Positions 10,809 through 21,560 of a DNA stretch of 64,000 nucleotides are shown here, piece by piece; the stretch's first letter is position 1, and the number at the start of each line of letters is the position of its first letter. Source of the stretch: Acheta domesticus. Its lineage: Eukaryota > Arthropoda > Insecta > Orthoptera > Gryllidae. The notes under the pieces are model-generated. The model saw nothing but the letters and a program-made list of their open reading frames with translations, was not told the origin of the DNA and searched no databases. The position numbers and the translations under genes were made by a program. Location: contig JAHLJT010000631.1 of the NCBI GenBank assembly GCA_031308135.1, positions 194,608,685 through 194,672,684 of the forward strand. Direction: 5' to 3'.

Positions 10809-10968
10809 AACAGTAAGGTGATCCCTGACCTCATAAACTGCACGGCCACTTTCAGACCTCCTAGCGAGCTAGAAGCCGAGCAAGCTCGGCTAGCGCTAGC
10901 GGATGTCAAGAGGCAGCAATTCGTGCTCGCTGGCGGCGGAGGAGAATCGCTGCGGCAACAGTCCTGGT
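10809..10968 (+). CDS. Possible exon (weak): helix-like peptide ending at a GTAATT donor
   Basis: This short GC-rich segment stays open on the plus strand. Its peptide includes VIPDLINCTATFRPPSEL and EAEQARLALADVKRQQFVL, and the latter would form an amphipathic helix. It ends CAGTCCTG followed by GTAATT, a possible donor, with AG dinucleotides just upstream. The peptide was not recognised. It sits at the edge of a CpG-rich region that could be a promoter or first-exon area. The minus strand is also open, so this may be chance in GC-rich DNA. Confidence 0.2.
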
Positions 10969-11660
10969 AATTACGCGCGGCACACAAACCAAGTACAACA
11001 GCGGCAGGAGGTCGCTACGTCGGCCCACTAAATCTCACCCGCTCCAAAATAGCGGACCGCCTCCCCGCGCCTCGCTACGGCGCCGCCGCGTTACCCTCCG
11101 AATAACGACGGTCCACCATCGAAGTCCCCGCGATCAAATTTATCCTCGGCGGCGGCGGCGGCAGCGTCCTCCCTTGCGACGCGTCCCCATGAGGACGACC
11201 TCCGACGCACGCACGCACCCACCCGCCTCACACACACACACACACACACAGCGGCCCGCGTACACATATACACACACATGCCACACACATGCCCACTCAC
11301 GCCTCATGCACATACACACACACAGAACAGACCGCATACACATACAAATGCGCTCGCACACCCACACAATGTACGGAATGCACCGCGGGAAATTTACTGT
11401 CTTTCCAGGAAACGCGAATATTACTAGCGAGGGTTGTGTAGACCGGCGGGCGAGACAAAACAAAAAGAATGCGGTCGGGTTTAACTTTTTGATCGCACGG
11501 TGCCATAACGTTTGAAAACCGCCCGACCAGCAGCAGTAGTGGAGGCGGCGGCGACGGCGGCGGTGTTGGTGGTGCAGGAGCGAAGCGAAACCGCGGTGGC
11601 AGCGGCGGCGTGAAAAAAAAAAGCGAATCGTGATATCGTCGCGTTTCACGTAGATTGCGC
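10969..11660. other. CpG-rich island with CA/CAC microsatellites
   Basis: Positions 11020-11220 are CpG-dense and contain a GGCGGCGGCGG run. Positions 11220-11370 are CA-rich, with (CA)n and ACACATAC variants. Positions 11520-11620 are a GGCGGCGGCGACGGCGG triplet tract. The open frames seen on the minus strand are products of these repeats. A CpG-island promoter is possible but no core promoter motif was found. Confidence 0.5.
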
Positions 11661-12374
11661 CAGAAATGGAGGAATAAATACGCGAGCTCCGCTGCTGGCA
11701 GACGGAGGAAAGCGGACCAAATGGTTTTAACGAGAGAATGCGCTTCAATGTCATTCGTCAGGGAATCAACTGGCAATATCAGAACGGAGGAATATCATAT
11801 TTCACGTTCGCGACGAGTTTAATGAGCAGCATCCTTTTCTTCTCCAGAATAAGAACTTTGTTATGAAATCGAGTATATAGTTAGCAGACTTGATAGTTGA
11901 CGCGTACAGTCATACTTTTCTTGTACTGACACAGTGAACGTGACGCGTTTTTGCTGTAGTTGTAATTATTGAAAAGTGTTGAAAATAAAAAAAAATCTTA
12001 TCTCAGGCGTCATTAGACCACTAAGAGTGTGTTTGCCACGAGCGGGAGTCCATGGCACGAGTGCCACGACGAAATCGTCCCTCCATGCAGTTCATCACTC
12101 CGTCATCAGAGGCAACGCCATCCCTATTGTAAAACGGTGGGGTTGCTACTACTCGTAATAGTTCCCTTTCCCGGCGCTAGTTGCGCAGAGAAGCTCGTGG
12201 TATTTTACAGTGCCACGACGCGTGTCACACCCACCAGTAGAAGATCTTGACACTACTGTACTAAGAGATACATAAGAAAATGTGTGAAAATGGTATATCA
12301 AAAATGTTTCCTTATTTGTGAGGCAACAACGATTAATTTGATTATTTCGTGTTTCCAGGTCCGTTAACTGGTAT
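11661..12374. other. Unique-looking sequence, no feature
   Basis: No convincing coding region or repeat unit was seen. Short open frames at about 11976-12250 lack homology. Confidence 0.35.
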
Positions 12375-12905
12375 TATCCCGTAAGTATAATGCATGCTTT
12401 TTATGACGGGAAGTGGCGGTGATCTTACCACGATGGATAATGAGATCCAGCGCCAAGCTCCACGTCGGATTGCGGAAGGTTTCCCCATCCAGTTGTCTCT
12501 CACAGCGGAACACTGCTACAACCGGAACAAATTCTAAGCCCCTGACGGGTATCCCGATATGCGTGATACTGTAGTGGATGTAAATGCAAGTGTGTAAAAA
12601 TAAGGGAGAGGATAGGACAAAGAAGAGGGCACCGTAGCCCGTTTGTTGGGGTACTGATCCGACATAAGCGTAACAGCGCTTCAATTCAACGTAGCTGCAT
12701 AGCTAGTGTCGAAAATCATGCCACCGTCGGGACTCAAATTTCCGGGCAGAGGTCAGATGAAAGAGGTCAGAGGACATAGGCCATAGGACAGAGGTCAGAG
12801 GGTAGGCGCCAGAGGTCAGAATTCAGAGGACAAAAGTCAGAGGACAGAGGTCAGATGACAGAGGACGGAGCTCAGAGTTCGGAGGCCCTGCAGTGACATT
12901 AGTTG
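12375..12905 (-). repeat. tRNA-derived SINE, near full length, with internal minisatellite
   Basis: Read on the minus strand, the head (about 12905-12880) has AATGTCACTGCAGGGCC and the box B region reads GAGTCCCGACGGTGGCAT (near 12730). The body has the family block CCAACAAACGGGC and the TCCTATCCTCTCCCTTA tract. The tail (12375-12480) holds the TGGATCTCATTATCCAT region. A GACAGAGGTCAG-type minisatellite expands the head between boxes A and B. Confidence 0.8.
12757..12882. repeat. AGAGGTCAGAGGAC-type minisatellite inside a SINE head
   Basis: About nine imperfect units of AGAGGTCAGAGGAC or GACAGAGGTCAGA lie exactly between the SINE's box B side (ending TTTCCGGGCAGAGGTCAG) and its box A side (GGCCCTGCAGTGACATT). 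The seed appears to be the GGCAGAGGTC of the SINE itself. Confidence 0.8.
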
Positions 12906-14109
12906 AATCTCTGAGCTACTTAACTTGATAATGATTAATTGAGTTACTGTTAATTATTCGTATTATAAACTGAGAACTTCGTAAGTGATGGTTAAAGTTT
13001 AGTTAAGAGAAAGTTAACCTCTCTTGAAAACAGAAGTGTGTTGCGAAAATGGAAGAACATTTAGACAGGTAATATTAAAACATGTCACTGAAGGTGTAAT
13101 ACTCAAGACTAAAATTACTAAGAATATAAATAACTTTAAATCAGTAGTAATTGGTATTTTCGTGAAAGTGATTAAAAATTAAATCGCAATATTCAATACG
13201 AAATTAGATAACTATGTAATAATATGTGCCTACGTGCGTAAAAAAGCGAAACTCAGGAAAAACACTTCCTAAACTTAACTTTTGTTTACAAGTAAACATG
13301 TTCGATAAGAGACTTAATTGAAACACGGATTGCTATTTAATTATTGGGTAAAATTTATTTCATCCGAAAAATGAAAATGGTATGTTTAACTGGATGGCTC
13401 AACACTAGGTACCGGAGATTAGTCTGAAAGGGCATTTGTTTATTAGTGATAATACTGTATCAATGATCTTGTTCTGTTTTACGATAACACTACTTCAAAA
13501 TAAGGACGGCGTGATTTTGTCTGGGTAGATTCTAATTGTGGTCACTGGAGATGTACTACTAGACAGAATGTCCATACTACCCAAAGACACAATATTTCTT
13601 TTTTGCCTTTACTTTCAAATTGTTTGCACCCAATAGCACGTATCTAATGAAAACACGATTGTAAAAGAAAGAGATTTCGTAATTTTGATTCTCCTATTGC
13701 CAATAACTACTAGTATAATAACAAGATTGTTTGATTTTTCTATTTACAAAAATATGTAAAATAATATTGTAGAAATTACGAAGGACAGCACACCTTTCTC
13801 TATCATTGCAAATTCTAGATGTTTAATGTCATTTATGGAAACTTACGGAAACTCACCGGGACATTTTGTCATCAGCAAATGTTAAATGTGATTGAAGAGC
13901 ACAATATACCATATCAGCCACTACAGAGTGGGAATCCTGCTTCAGCGTTGCCAGGATATATTTTAATATTTTCAGACAAGCGCTTCCGATTATGTCATTT
14001 TGAATGACACGATGTGATACTAATATTACTCCCAGCACATAGTTTGGTATAGATTCTATCTCTGTGAGCTTGCAGTTGTTTTGCTCCTAATGTTGAACGC
14101 TAGGCTTTT
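12906..14109. other. AT-rich stretch, no feature seen
   Basis: No gene, RNA or clear repeat could be supported. Open frames around 13819-14038 on both strands have no recognisable similarity. Confidence 0.4.
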
Positions 14110-14468
14110 TGATTGATTAGTAATTCTGAGCGCGTCAAGTACTAAGTTTATTAATTCTCTCTGTGTAGTGCATATTTTTCCTTGGAGGTGACAGTAAACT
14201 TCCCCTAGTGGATGGTAACATCTGGCTCAAGGAAAAGGAAAGATTTCCTGCTCCATAATTTGCCTGATATTGATAGAAGAAACCACGGAAAACCACCGAT
14301 CAAAGCAGCCGGCCACTAGAATTCTCCTCCAGGCATCGACTGAACTAGACCTAGCTGTCTAGTTAGTATCGAAAACCCTTCCACCGTCGGGTCTTGAACT
14401 CTAGAATCTCCCAATCGTAGGCCCTGCAGTGACATCAGTTGACGCCCTGAGTCACCTAACACTAGAAC
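14110..14468 (-). repeat. tRNA-derived SINE, internally deleted
   Basis: The copy is on the minus strand. The 3' tail is AATCAATC-like at 14110-14120, followed by the GACGCGCT block. The ATCTGGCTCAAGG area is fused to the body after an internal deletion. The GGTTTTCCGTGGTTTC block, the GGAGGAGAATTCTAG block, the box B-like CAAGACCCGACGGTGG and the head GATGTCACTGCAGGGCC end near 14460. Confidence 0.75.
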
Positions 14469-14779
14469 GACTGGACCTTGCCTTTACCGAGAATGCTCAA
14501 GGGCCGCCATTTTGACAGCTCATGTATTTAATGGGCTATTTTTGGATTTTGGGGAATTTATACACATAAATATTTGTTTGTAAGTTAATATTTTTGTTGT
14601 TTGATTACAGAAATTAGCTGAATACATGCAATTGACATCAAAACAATTACGAGAATTTTGGCTGCTCACTCGTGAGTTGCCTTTCGTCGTAAGATAAGTT
14701 CCGATAGCGTTTCATTCCATCTCCGACTTCTAACATCGACTCTTCAGATACGACGAACACTAATGCTTTATTGCAATAA

Positions 14780-14919
14780 CACAGGCCGACGTCAGTTTAG
14801 TTACAAAAAGGAAAACCACTAATTCCGATTAATTTCAGGATGCTGCATTCGAAATTGACAGCCATTTTTCTAGATTAGCTCGTATTTTTGTGTAACGCAT
14901 AGTTGCCAGTTTTTGCCAT
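14780..14919. repeat. Left terminal inverted repeat
   Basis: Outer terminus CACAGGCCGAC and inner end near GTTGCCAGTTTTTGCCAT. It matches the right terminal repeat in reverse complement with scattered substitutions. Confidence 0.75.
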
Positions 14920-15017
14920 TTTGGCTTCAGTTGTCATCAAAGTTACAATTTCCACAATGTTCCTAGAGTGAGAAATAGTATTTCACTAAGAACGAGCCTT
15001 TTTCAGAATATTACAGA

Positions 15018-15564
15018 ATGGAAGATTCCCTTTGCGTATATACGGACATCAATGGACTGATGAATGAGTTAGGAATCCAAAGTAATCCATCTGATTGGTG
15101 TCTTTTCATAGATTCATCTAAGAACAGTCTGAAAGCAGTTTTGCTTCATAGTGGAAATAAGCTGCCTATGGCACACTCTGTCCCAATGAATGATACTTAC
15201 GAGGATCTCGCACTCATTTTAAAGCGTATCAAATTCAAAGATCATGGTTGGCAAATTTGTGGACATGTAAAAGTATTTGCAATATTATAATGTCCAATGT
15301 CTGGACCAGACCAATGTCTGGAAGGTGGATTTACAAAGCACTTTTGTTTTTTTTGTCTTTGGGACTCAAGAGCTACAGGAAAAATTTCTCACAAAAGGAA
15401 TGGCCCCCAGAGAGTCATTTAAGCCCGGTACCAACAATGTCAAGTATAAGCCTCTAATCGATCCAGGCAAGGTACTATTTCCAACTCTGCACATTAATTT
15501 GGACCTCATGAATTTCTTAAAGGAAGCTGAAGGGTTTAAGTATCTTAGTGTTTTCCGAAACTAA
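15018..15564 (+). pseudogene. Frameshifted conserved arthropod transposon-associated ORF
   Basis: The first frame (15018-15289) reads CVYTDINGLMNELGIQSN and later WCLFIDSSKNSLKAVLLHSG and TYEDLALILKRIKF. I recall this block as a widespread uncharacterised protein family in arthropod genomes. Frame is then lost. A short FCLWDSRAT block appears in another frame near 15353, EWPP in a second, and PRESFKPGTNNVKYKPL plus VLFPTLHINLDLMNF in a third, ending at 15564. At least two or three frameshifts are needed to join the conserved pieces, so this is not a functional gene. It lies wholly inside the TIR element, implying it is element cargo or a shortened element protein. No catalytic motif was identified and the function is unknown. 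Confidence 0.65.
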
Positions 15565-15807
15565 GTGGTCTGTATACGTCTGTGAACATTATTCCTTATA
15601 AACTATTAAGTAAGTAAATGCTAAAGTATAGTGCCAGTAAACTAACTGAATGTATAGTTTTTTAATTGTTTAGATTTAATAAATTAATTTATAGAATTTT
15701 AAAAATTGATTGTCTTTGACACTAGTGCCAAAACGAAATTGATTCCCTTTTTGCAGTCAAAAAAACTCACTCTCCGGTACTTTCAAGATAGCTCATTATG
15801 CCTGCGA

Positions 15808-15955
15808 TGGTAAATTTGGCAACTACGCGTTACACAAAAATACGAGCTAATCCAGTAAAACGGCTATCATATTCGTATTCAGCGCCCCAAAATTGGTCAG
15901 AATCAGTGAGTTTTGTTTCTGTAACTTTTCAAAAGTTTAAAAATGTCGGCCAGTG
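15808..15955. repeat. Right terminal inverted repeat
   Basis: It runs from ATGGTAAATTTGGCAAC to the outer terminus GTCGGCCAGTG. The left copy lacks about 8 bp present here near the AAACTTTTGAAAAG stretch, which explains the small length difference. Confidence 0.75.
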
Positions 15956-15999
15956 TAATCATTGTTGAAAAGAGAGCATCCATGGTTTCTTTGAAGAGA

Positions 16000-16453
16000 T
16001 TGATTTGATTTGATTGATTCGTTTTTCTGGGCGCGTCAACTACTTAGATCAATAAAGTGTAGTGCGTGTTTTTTCTCGGGAGATGGCGATGATCTTTTCC
16101 CCGCTGGATGGCGAGATCTGGCCCCGACCTAGCCGTCTGGCCGTCGCTGGCCGTCGACTAGCGGAGATTCCCCCTCAACCAGGTATCTCCCACCAGCGGG
16201 GCACCGCGCGCCCCAGCCGGGACAAGCTGTAAGCTCCCGACTGGTCTCCCGGCATGTGTGGTTGTGCAGTGTAAGTTAGTGTGTGTGTGTGTGTGTGTAA
16301 GAGGAGAGAACAGGACAAGGAAGAGGAAGGAATGATTGAGCGCGGTCCGTGGCCCGTTTGTTAGGGTACTGCTCCAGCATTCGCCTGGTGTTGATCGGAG
16401 AAATCACAGAAAACTACCGACCAGAGCAGCCGGCTGCTAGAATTATCCTCCAG
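16000..16453 (-). repeat. tRNA-derived SINE, 5'-truncated, with possible 7-bp duplication
   Basis: The copy is on the minus strand. The tail (AATCAAATCAATC-like) starts at 16000, then GTTGACGCGCCC, then the block around GATCTCGCCATCCAGCGG, then ACACACACAC, then CCTAACAAACGGGCC, and it stops in the GGAGGATAATTCTAG block. The tRNA-like head is missing. GAAGAGA occurs at both edges (15993-15999 and 16454-16460), consistent with a target-site duplication of a truncated insertion. Confidence 0.75.
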
Positions 16454-16635
16454 GAAGAGAAATGAGATGATATAAACAAAATAATTCGACACACGGAGCA
16501 AACAGTTTAGCAGCTATTGGAAAGCAGTCAATTTGACGGCTGTCGGGTGTTTAAGACAAATCGATCGATATAACTATTTCGAATGGATGCATATTTTTGG
16601 AATGTTCATATAGGGAAAGAAGCGTGGCGGGGATA

Positions 16636-16768
16636 GGGGTCGGGACGGGGTCGGGACGGGGTCGGGACGGGGTCGGGACGGGGTCGGGACGGGGTCGGGA
16701 CGGGGTCGGGACGGGGTCGGGACGGGGTCGGGACGGGGTCGGGACGGGGTCGGGACGGGGTCGGGACG
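16636..16768. repeat. 11-bp G-rich minisatellite (GGGACGGGGTC)n
   Basis: About twelve essentially identical copies of GGGACGGGGTC stand head to tail. Open frames across it (for example Pro-Arg-Pro-Asp-Pro-Val-Pro-Thr-Pro-Ser-Arg on the minus strand) follow from a stop-free 11-mer and are not genes. Runs of GGG and GGGG every unit make G-quadruplex formation plausible. Confidence 0.95.
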
Positions 16769-17180
16769 GACGGAGAGGGGCGGGGACGTGGCGGCAGCTG
16801 GGTTGACAGGGGGACGAGGGCGGTTCTGGGGCGCGGGCGGGGTGGACGCAGGGTGGAGAGGGGCGGGGCGGGGTGAGGACGAATTGGGGGTGGCGCGGGA
16901 GCGTTTCGGGGGCACTTCTGGGGCAAGGGTGGGACGGAGAGGGGCGGTGGCGTGGCTAAGAGCGTGGAGGGGGCGGGGCGGAGGCGGAGAGGCGGTAAAG
17001 GCGGCACCCTGCCAAGGTGGCGTCGCGATTGCGGTGAAAATATCGCCGTTGCCTGGCGGCGGCGAGGGCGCTCGCTGCTGAGCGACGGTGCGCCGTTGGA
17101 GGACGCGCGAGGAGCTCGCGGGCGGGGCGAAAATACGGCTCTGGGGTGGCGGAACAGGGGTGAAGCAAGTACCAGCCCAT
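16769..17180. other. GC-rich, G-skewed flank of the 11-bp array
   Basis: This is a G-rich, CpG-rich sequence with GGGGCGGGG and GGCGGAGGCGG strings and no steady reading frame of known type. It may be the decayed continuation of the minisatellite or a CpG island. Confidence 0.5.
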
Positions 17181-18570
17181 GAATTGATTGTGAGGGGGTG
17201 GTGCGAGAAGTGTTCGACAAGGCTGAAATGCTGGTAAGGGGTACCAGTTGGAGCTTGATTTGAAGAGACTGAGATGTGATGTAACACGATGAATATGTTG
17301 TAGGTAAGGAGTAAAGATAAATAAAAACACTCCAAATATTGGAAAATTTGGCAATATCAGTAGAGGGAATATACAAGGCAAAAATAAACAGACGTCCAAG
17401 TGCAGACTGCCGACACATCTACTAAAAAATTCACATAAGTTAAAGGACGTTGTACACTTATTTATAATAGAAAATCCATACGACACAAGGTCACATAGGT
17501 AGATACATGTAAGTAAGTAGTATAGCATAAAATGAATTATGGTAAAAGATATTAGATGTTCGAGGAAATGGAAGATCTGAGAAAATATTATAGAGGGGAA
17601 AAGTTTGTCCAAAATATGTGCATTATTGAAAATATCAACATAAATGCATGATTTTATTATTTTCTTTCAGATTAGTAAAGAATTATGGAATAGTCTCTCG
17701 CATCACAATGTAACATGAGAGATCTTTCAGAGAAAATAGAGATAGAATTATTGTTTGTTTTGGACCACATATTCTAAATTTTAGCAATCAGTTTCTGGGG
17801 TTGCAATGAATTCCTTATTAGAAGCAGATCGTGAATGGAATTAACAAGTATTATGAATAATTAAGATAAGTATGTAATAGTCGTAGTGATTCTGCAAAAG
17901 GAGTGGTTGAATATAACATAACGAGAAATCCATTTTCGAAACATTGCACTGACGAAACTTCACACTTCATTAAATATTCCTTTGGTATAAGTGGAAACGA
18001 ACCAAAGCAAAACTAGTTTTCCCACAATAATTTTTAGAAAATAGTGAACAAGCTGTAAAGGGGTTTGTAAGATACTACGAATAAAATTCTTTAAGGATTA
18101 TTAATATTATTATCACATTCGTCTGCATTACAATAACAACCTTTGAATGCACTAATTTTCAATTAATTTTAAGCCATTTGTGAGCTTCAATTATGATTAA
18201 TTTTGTGCCGTTGAGCTTGATTAATTTGTGCCGTGAGCTTGATTAGTTTTAAGCCATTTGTGAGTGTGATTTAATATCAGGATTGCCAAACGAGCGAAGT
18301 AAATTTTAATTGTGAGGGGATAATTGTGATAATAAACGATAGATATTTCTTTTAAAAAGATTCTTGCATGTTGACTATTTCAATTCTAAATGTAATGAAC
18401 CAAAAATCTAATCAGTGAACCTATTGCAGTTTTGTCCAAAAATAATTGATAGAAGTAGGGAATTGAAGGAGCTTCAAATACTAACCATGGAAGTGCGTAA
18501 CCTAGAGGATAATTTACAAATACGACGAAATACAGAAACGCAAAAGGAAAATCGAGAGAAAACCAGATAA
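17181..18570. other. AT-rich stretch with a short local repeat
   Basis: No gene is supported. At 18168-18265 the phrases TTTTAAGCCATTTGTGAG, GTGCCGTGAGCTTGATTA and AGCTTGATTAATT recur as an imperfect tandem of about 40 bp. Confidence 0.5.
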
Positions 18571-18860
18571 TATAAAACAGGCCTGGTGGCGCCTGGTCTG
18601 AAAGCGGACAGGAAAAGGTTGCCCGCGGGGCGTGGCGCGGAGGGGGGGCTAGCGCGTAGCGAGATGGCAAGTCTGCGGTGACGGCAAAGCGCTTAGAGAA
18701 AACTGGTGCAGCTGGGGCCTCTGTAGCTTCCCATCTCCTCGCCGCTTCCCCCACCTCCCCCCACCGCCCCGCCGGCCCCCCACGCTCCGCTCTTTCCCGC
18801 CTTCCCCCGCGCTCCGCCGGCTGTCGCAAGAAATGAACGGCTTCTCTCCAAACGGCGGCC
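18571..18860. other. GC-rich island
   Basis: CpG-containing, locally C-rich sequence (CCCCACCTCCCCCCACCGCC-type) lies between AT-rich blocks. The minus strand is open across it, but the peptide is low complexity and unrecognised. It could be a CpG island or decayed GC repeat. Confidence 0.4.
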
Positions 18861-19059
18861 GGGAACATGAGTGACGCCGCGCTGTGATTATGTCCTGTTA
18901 AATTAGAGAGAATTTTTGATGTATTCACGAAAACCCCTGTTGTATACGCACTGCAAATGTCCAGGGTCGTCTACAATGAAAACATGAACGTGAACGTAAG
19001 TACGAAACCTTGTGAGTGCGTGAATATTGATTCGGACAGCTTTAATAACTCAGATCATT

Positions 19060-19437
19060 AGCACCGTAAGTATAGTACATGTTTTGTCGCGGAAGATGGC
19101 GGTGTTTCATACCCGCTGAAACGTGAGATCTGGCGCCGATGTGCATGTCGCCTGGTGAGATTTCCTTCTCGTGTGTCTTCCTATTCGTGGCACCACCGCC
19201 TCTGTGGGGACAAGCTCCAAGCTTCTAACTGGACCCCCGACACAGTGGTAGTTTAGTGCGCGCGTTTATGTGTAAAGGAAGAGGAGGCAACAGAGAGGGA
19301 GATAATTCGTGCGGTTCATGGCCCATTTGTTAGAGTACTGCTCCATCAGTCACCTGGTATTGATCGCAGTAACCACGTTAAACTACCGATCAGAGCAGCC
19401 CTCCGTTATGTTTCGAAATTCTCCTCCACACAGTGTG
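19060..19437 (-). repeat. tRNA-derived SINE, 5'-truncated
   Basis: The minus-strand copy spans the AGATCTCACGTTTCAGCGG block (tail side), the CCCCACAGAGGCGGTGG area, the CTAACAAATGGGCC block, the GGTAGTTTAACGTGG block and the GGAGGAGAATTTCG end near 19430. The tRNA-like head is missing. Divergence is moderate. Confidence 0.7.
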
Positions 19438-19849
19438 GTACTCGTAGTTTCGCTTTTGTTATAAACATTCATATACGTTTCAAATGGTACATAAAGTAAA
19501 TGTTTGAATGACTATGATTCAATAAATCTATGAGTTACTGGGTGATTCTATGGAATTTTTCACCAAGAATGATGACAATGTTTTTATAAGCTGCTTTTCT
19601 CTAACTAAAACGCTAATACGATTATTAGTGACATTTTCCTGTGGAATACAGATTTTCTTCTCAAATTTTGTTAAAACTCAAATTTTGTTATGTAATCAAG
19701 TTGGCAAGGATTCGCGTTTACGTCTATACGTTGATACGATACGATGATGGGTTGACGTTTCATTGCAAAAATTAAGTTAAATAAATTAATCATTTAAACT
19801 AGTAGATATGACAATATATGAGCTAAAAATTAAATAGGTGATAGGTGAA

Positions 19850-20135
19850 TTCTCTAAATCTCTTGAAATAAATCTAATTCAAAAAAATTATTTTAGTTAG
19901 ATTCATTCTCGACTCAAATTAATGTCTTCTCCACATTTATTGAAATGTGTATAACTCAAAGATTATTTTTTTTAGTAAAATACATTCTTTACTTGAATTA
20001 ATGACCACTATATTTGCTGAAATAATTATAATTCAAAAAAGTATTTTTTAGATGTTTCCTTGCACATTGTGCCATCAATGTCTTACTTTGATCACATTTT
20101 GAAACTTTTTTCCCATCCATTGAAATATACAAGAA
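19850..20135. repeat. Degenerate tandem repeat, unit about 75 bp
   Basis: Phrases such as GAATTAATGxCxxCTxxA, ATTxxTGAAATxxxTATAA and TTCAAAAAxxTATTTTTTAG recur three to four times at about 75-bp spacing. Units are AT-rich and strongly diverged. Confidence 0.5.
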
Positions 20136-21118
20136 CTGCATTCTATAATATTTACATCCGCGTAAAATCAGATTCGCTTACATCACCTACTTCGTGAGTA
20201 GCAGTAAAATGTCAACTTCCACAGCGGTTTCAAACACGCATAGTGTTTACATTGATGGCAGGTTTCCAACTGACAAAACTACACACAAAATGCTCCCGGT
20301 CATTCAGCAAACTCTCTTTATTCTCAAATAAAAGAAAAAAAGAGTTTTGGCGGTACGTGACGTAGACACGGCCACCGTCATTTCTCTCCGCCTGTACTTC
20401 CCTTCACCCGCCCAGCAGGCGAACCCATTTGTCGTTTGATTGACAATTTTTGCCCCCTAGCCCGACACCCACTCGCGCCCGCTTCGCGCACGGAGAAACA
20501 GCTGAAGTCTCACAATCTAAAAGCTGATTTTGTCACAGAAATGTAAAAATAGTTGAACCGCGCTAATCCAGCATCGAAGTACTCCATGACGCAGTCTCGA
20601 ATACAATTGAACAGAGGAATAGGACGATGAAAATACGATGCAAGCAGATAAATTGAGAGTTGCTATAGAGTGTTCAGATGGGACTATCTCCACTTGTGAA
20701 GAAAAAATAAACATGTATTTCTCTCATTCGATTATTTGAATACCAGGAAAACACATATTCGGTTCTCTTATTTTCCTGATAGTACACATTCCATATTTTG
20801 TCATTCTCTTCAAAAGGTGTTATTTGTGTTCAATTGTATAACATTTTTCTTTACACATTTCCTGAAAAATTCGCAATGATAGAAATAGCTCCTTTTGAAC
20901 ATAGATTTCACAACTGAATTCAAAGCTGCAGTATTGTAAGTAGGTGAACCAAATGAAAATCTTAAAAGTCTGTTAAAAAATCAAAGAAGGACATGATTTG
21001 TAATTTCGCTTTGTCGAACGCTTTGAAACGTGCCTGGACTTCAGGTGCAGTGCTCGTATTCGAAACAGATTCATGTGTGAGTGAATGTGTGTGTGTAAAA
21101 CTTTTATATATTCTTGCT
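20136..21118. other. Mixed sequence, no gene recognised
   Basis: Positions 20380-20500 are modestly GC-rich (CGCCCAGCAGGCGAACCC, then CGCGCCCGCTTCGCGC) and might be a small CpG island. The rest is AT-rich and featureless to my reading. Confidence 0.35.
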
Positions 21119-21560
21119 GGATAAAGAACTCTTGTACTGCCCTTGCTGCGCTGCGGCGCCTAGAAGTGACTCCCTTTCCTAGTCAGAAATTAGTCCCATT
21201 TATCTACATCGGAAAGGTCTCTTCGGGGGAATGAAGGATGTTGTGATGACGACTCTTGTACATGCCACAAGAGTAAATGGATCTCTGGAATTTTTCGCCT
21301 TTCCACCGCACCTAGCCAGGGTTAAAACCGCGAACTTGGATTAGGGTAGCTAAAAGCTACCACTAGCCCCACACTTGTAAGGATGTATTGATGTAATGAA
21401 GATGAAGAGTAAGAAGACTAGAATCAGACGCAGTGAAAACGGAGGAGTCCGAGAATAACTACCATGAAACCGATTTGTGTATCACCAATTCCATTTGAAT
21501 CGGACGAAACTAGAACCCCGACGCTGGAGAAGGCACGCCATATCGCCCTACATCACTGAT
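21119..21560 (+). repeat. Possible second SINE-like interspersed repeat
   Basis: The block has a B-box-like GGTTAAAACCGCGAAC near 21322, a GGTAGCTAAAAGCTACCAC stem just after, and a tail-like ATGAAGATGAAGAGTAAGAAG. It resembles tRNA-derived repeats in style. No second copy lies in the window to confirm it. Confidence 0.3.

Larger units (their letters stand above)
14780..15955. mobile_element. DNA transposon relic with about 140-bp TIRs and TAA duplication
   Basis: The left end (14780-14919) and the reverse complement of the right end (15808-15955) align along their length: CACxGGCCGAC, GTTACAxAAA, CACTxATTC, GCTGxATxCGAA, and the long core TTAGCTCGTATTTTTGTGTA followed by ACGCxTAGTTGCC. TAA flanks both ends (14777-14779 and 15956-15958), suggesting a 3-bp target duplication as in PIF/Harbinger elements, although class assignment is inference. 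The interior holds one broken ORF. The element lies between two same-orientation SINE copies. Confidence 0.75.

Noticed and set aside
11140..11776. 204- and 159-codon minus-strand frames
   Set aside because: They run through CA repeats and GGC triplets in a CpG-rich region, and give different unrelated peptides in overlapping frames.
16574..17418. Long proline/arginine-rich open frames on the minus strand
   Set aside because: They are read through an 11-bp stop-free minisatellite and GC-rich flank. Each frame shows the same PRPDPVPTPSR-type repeat, as expected from repeat arithmetic.
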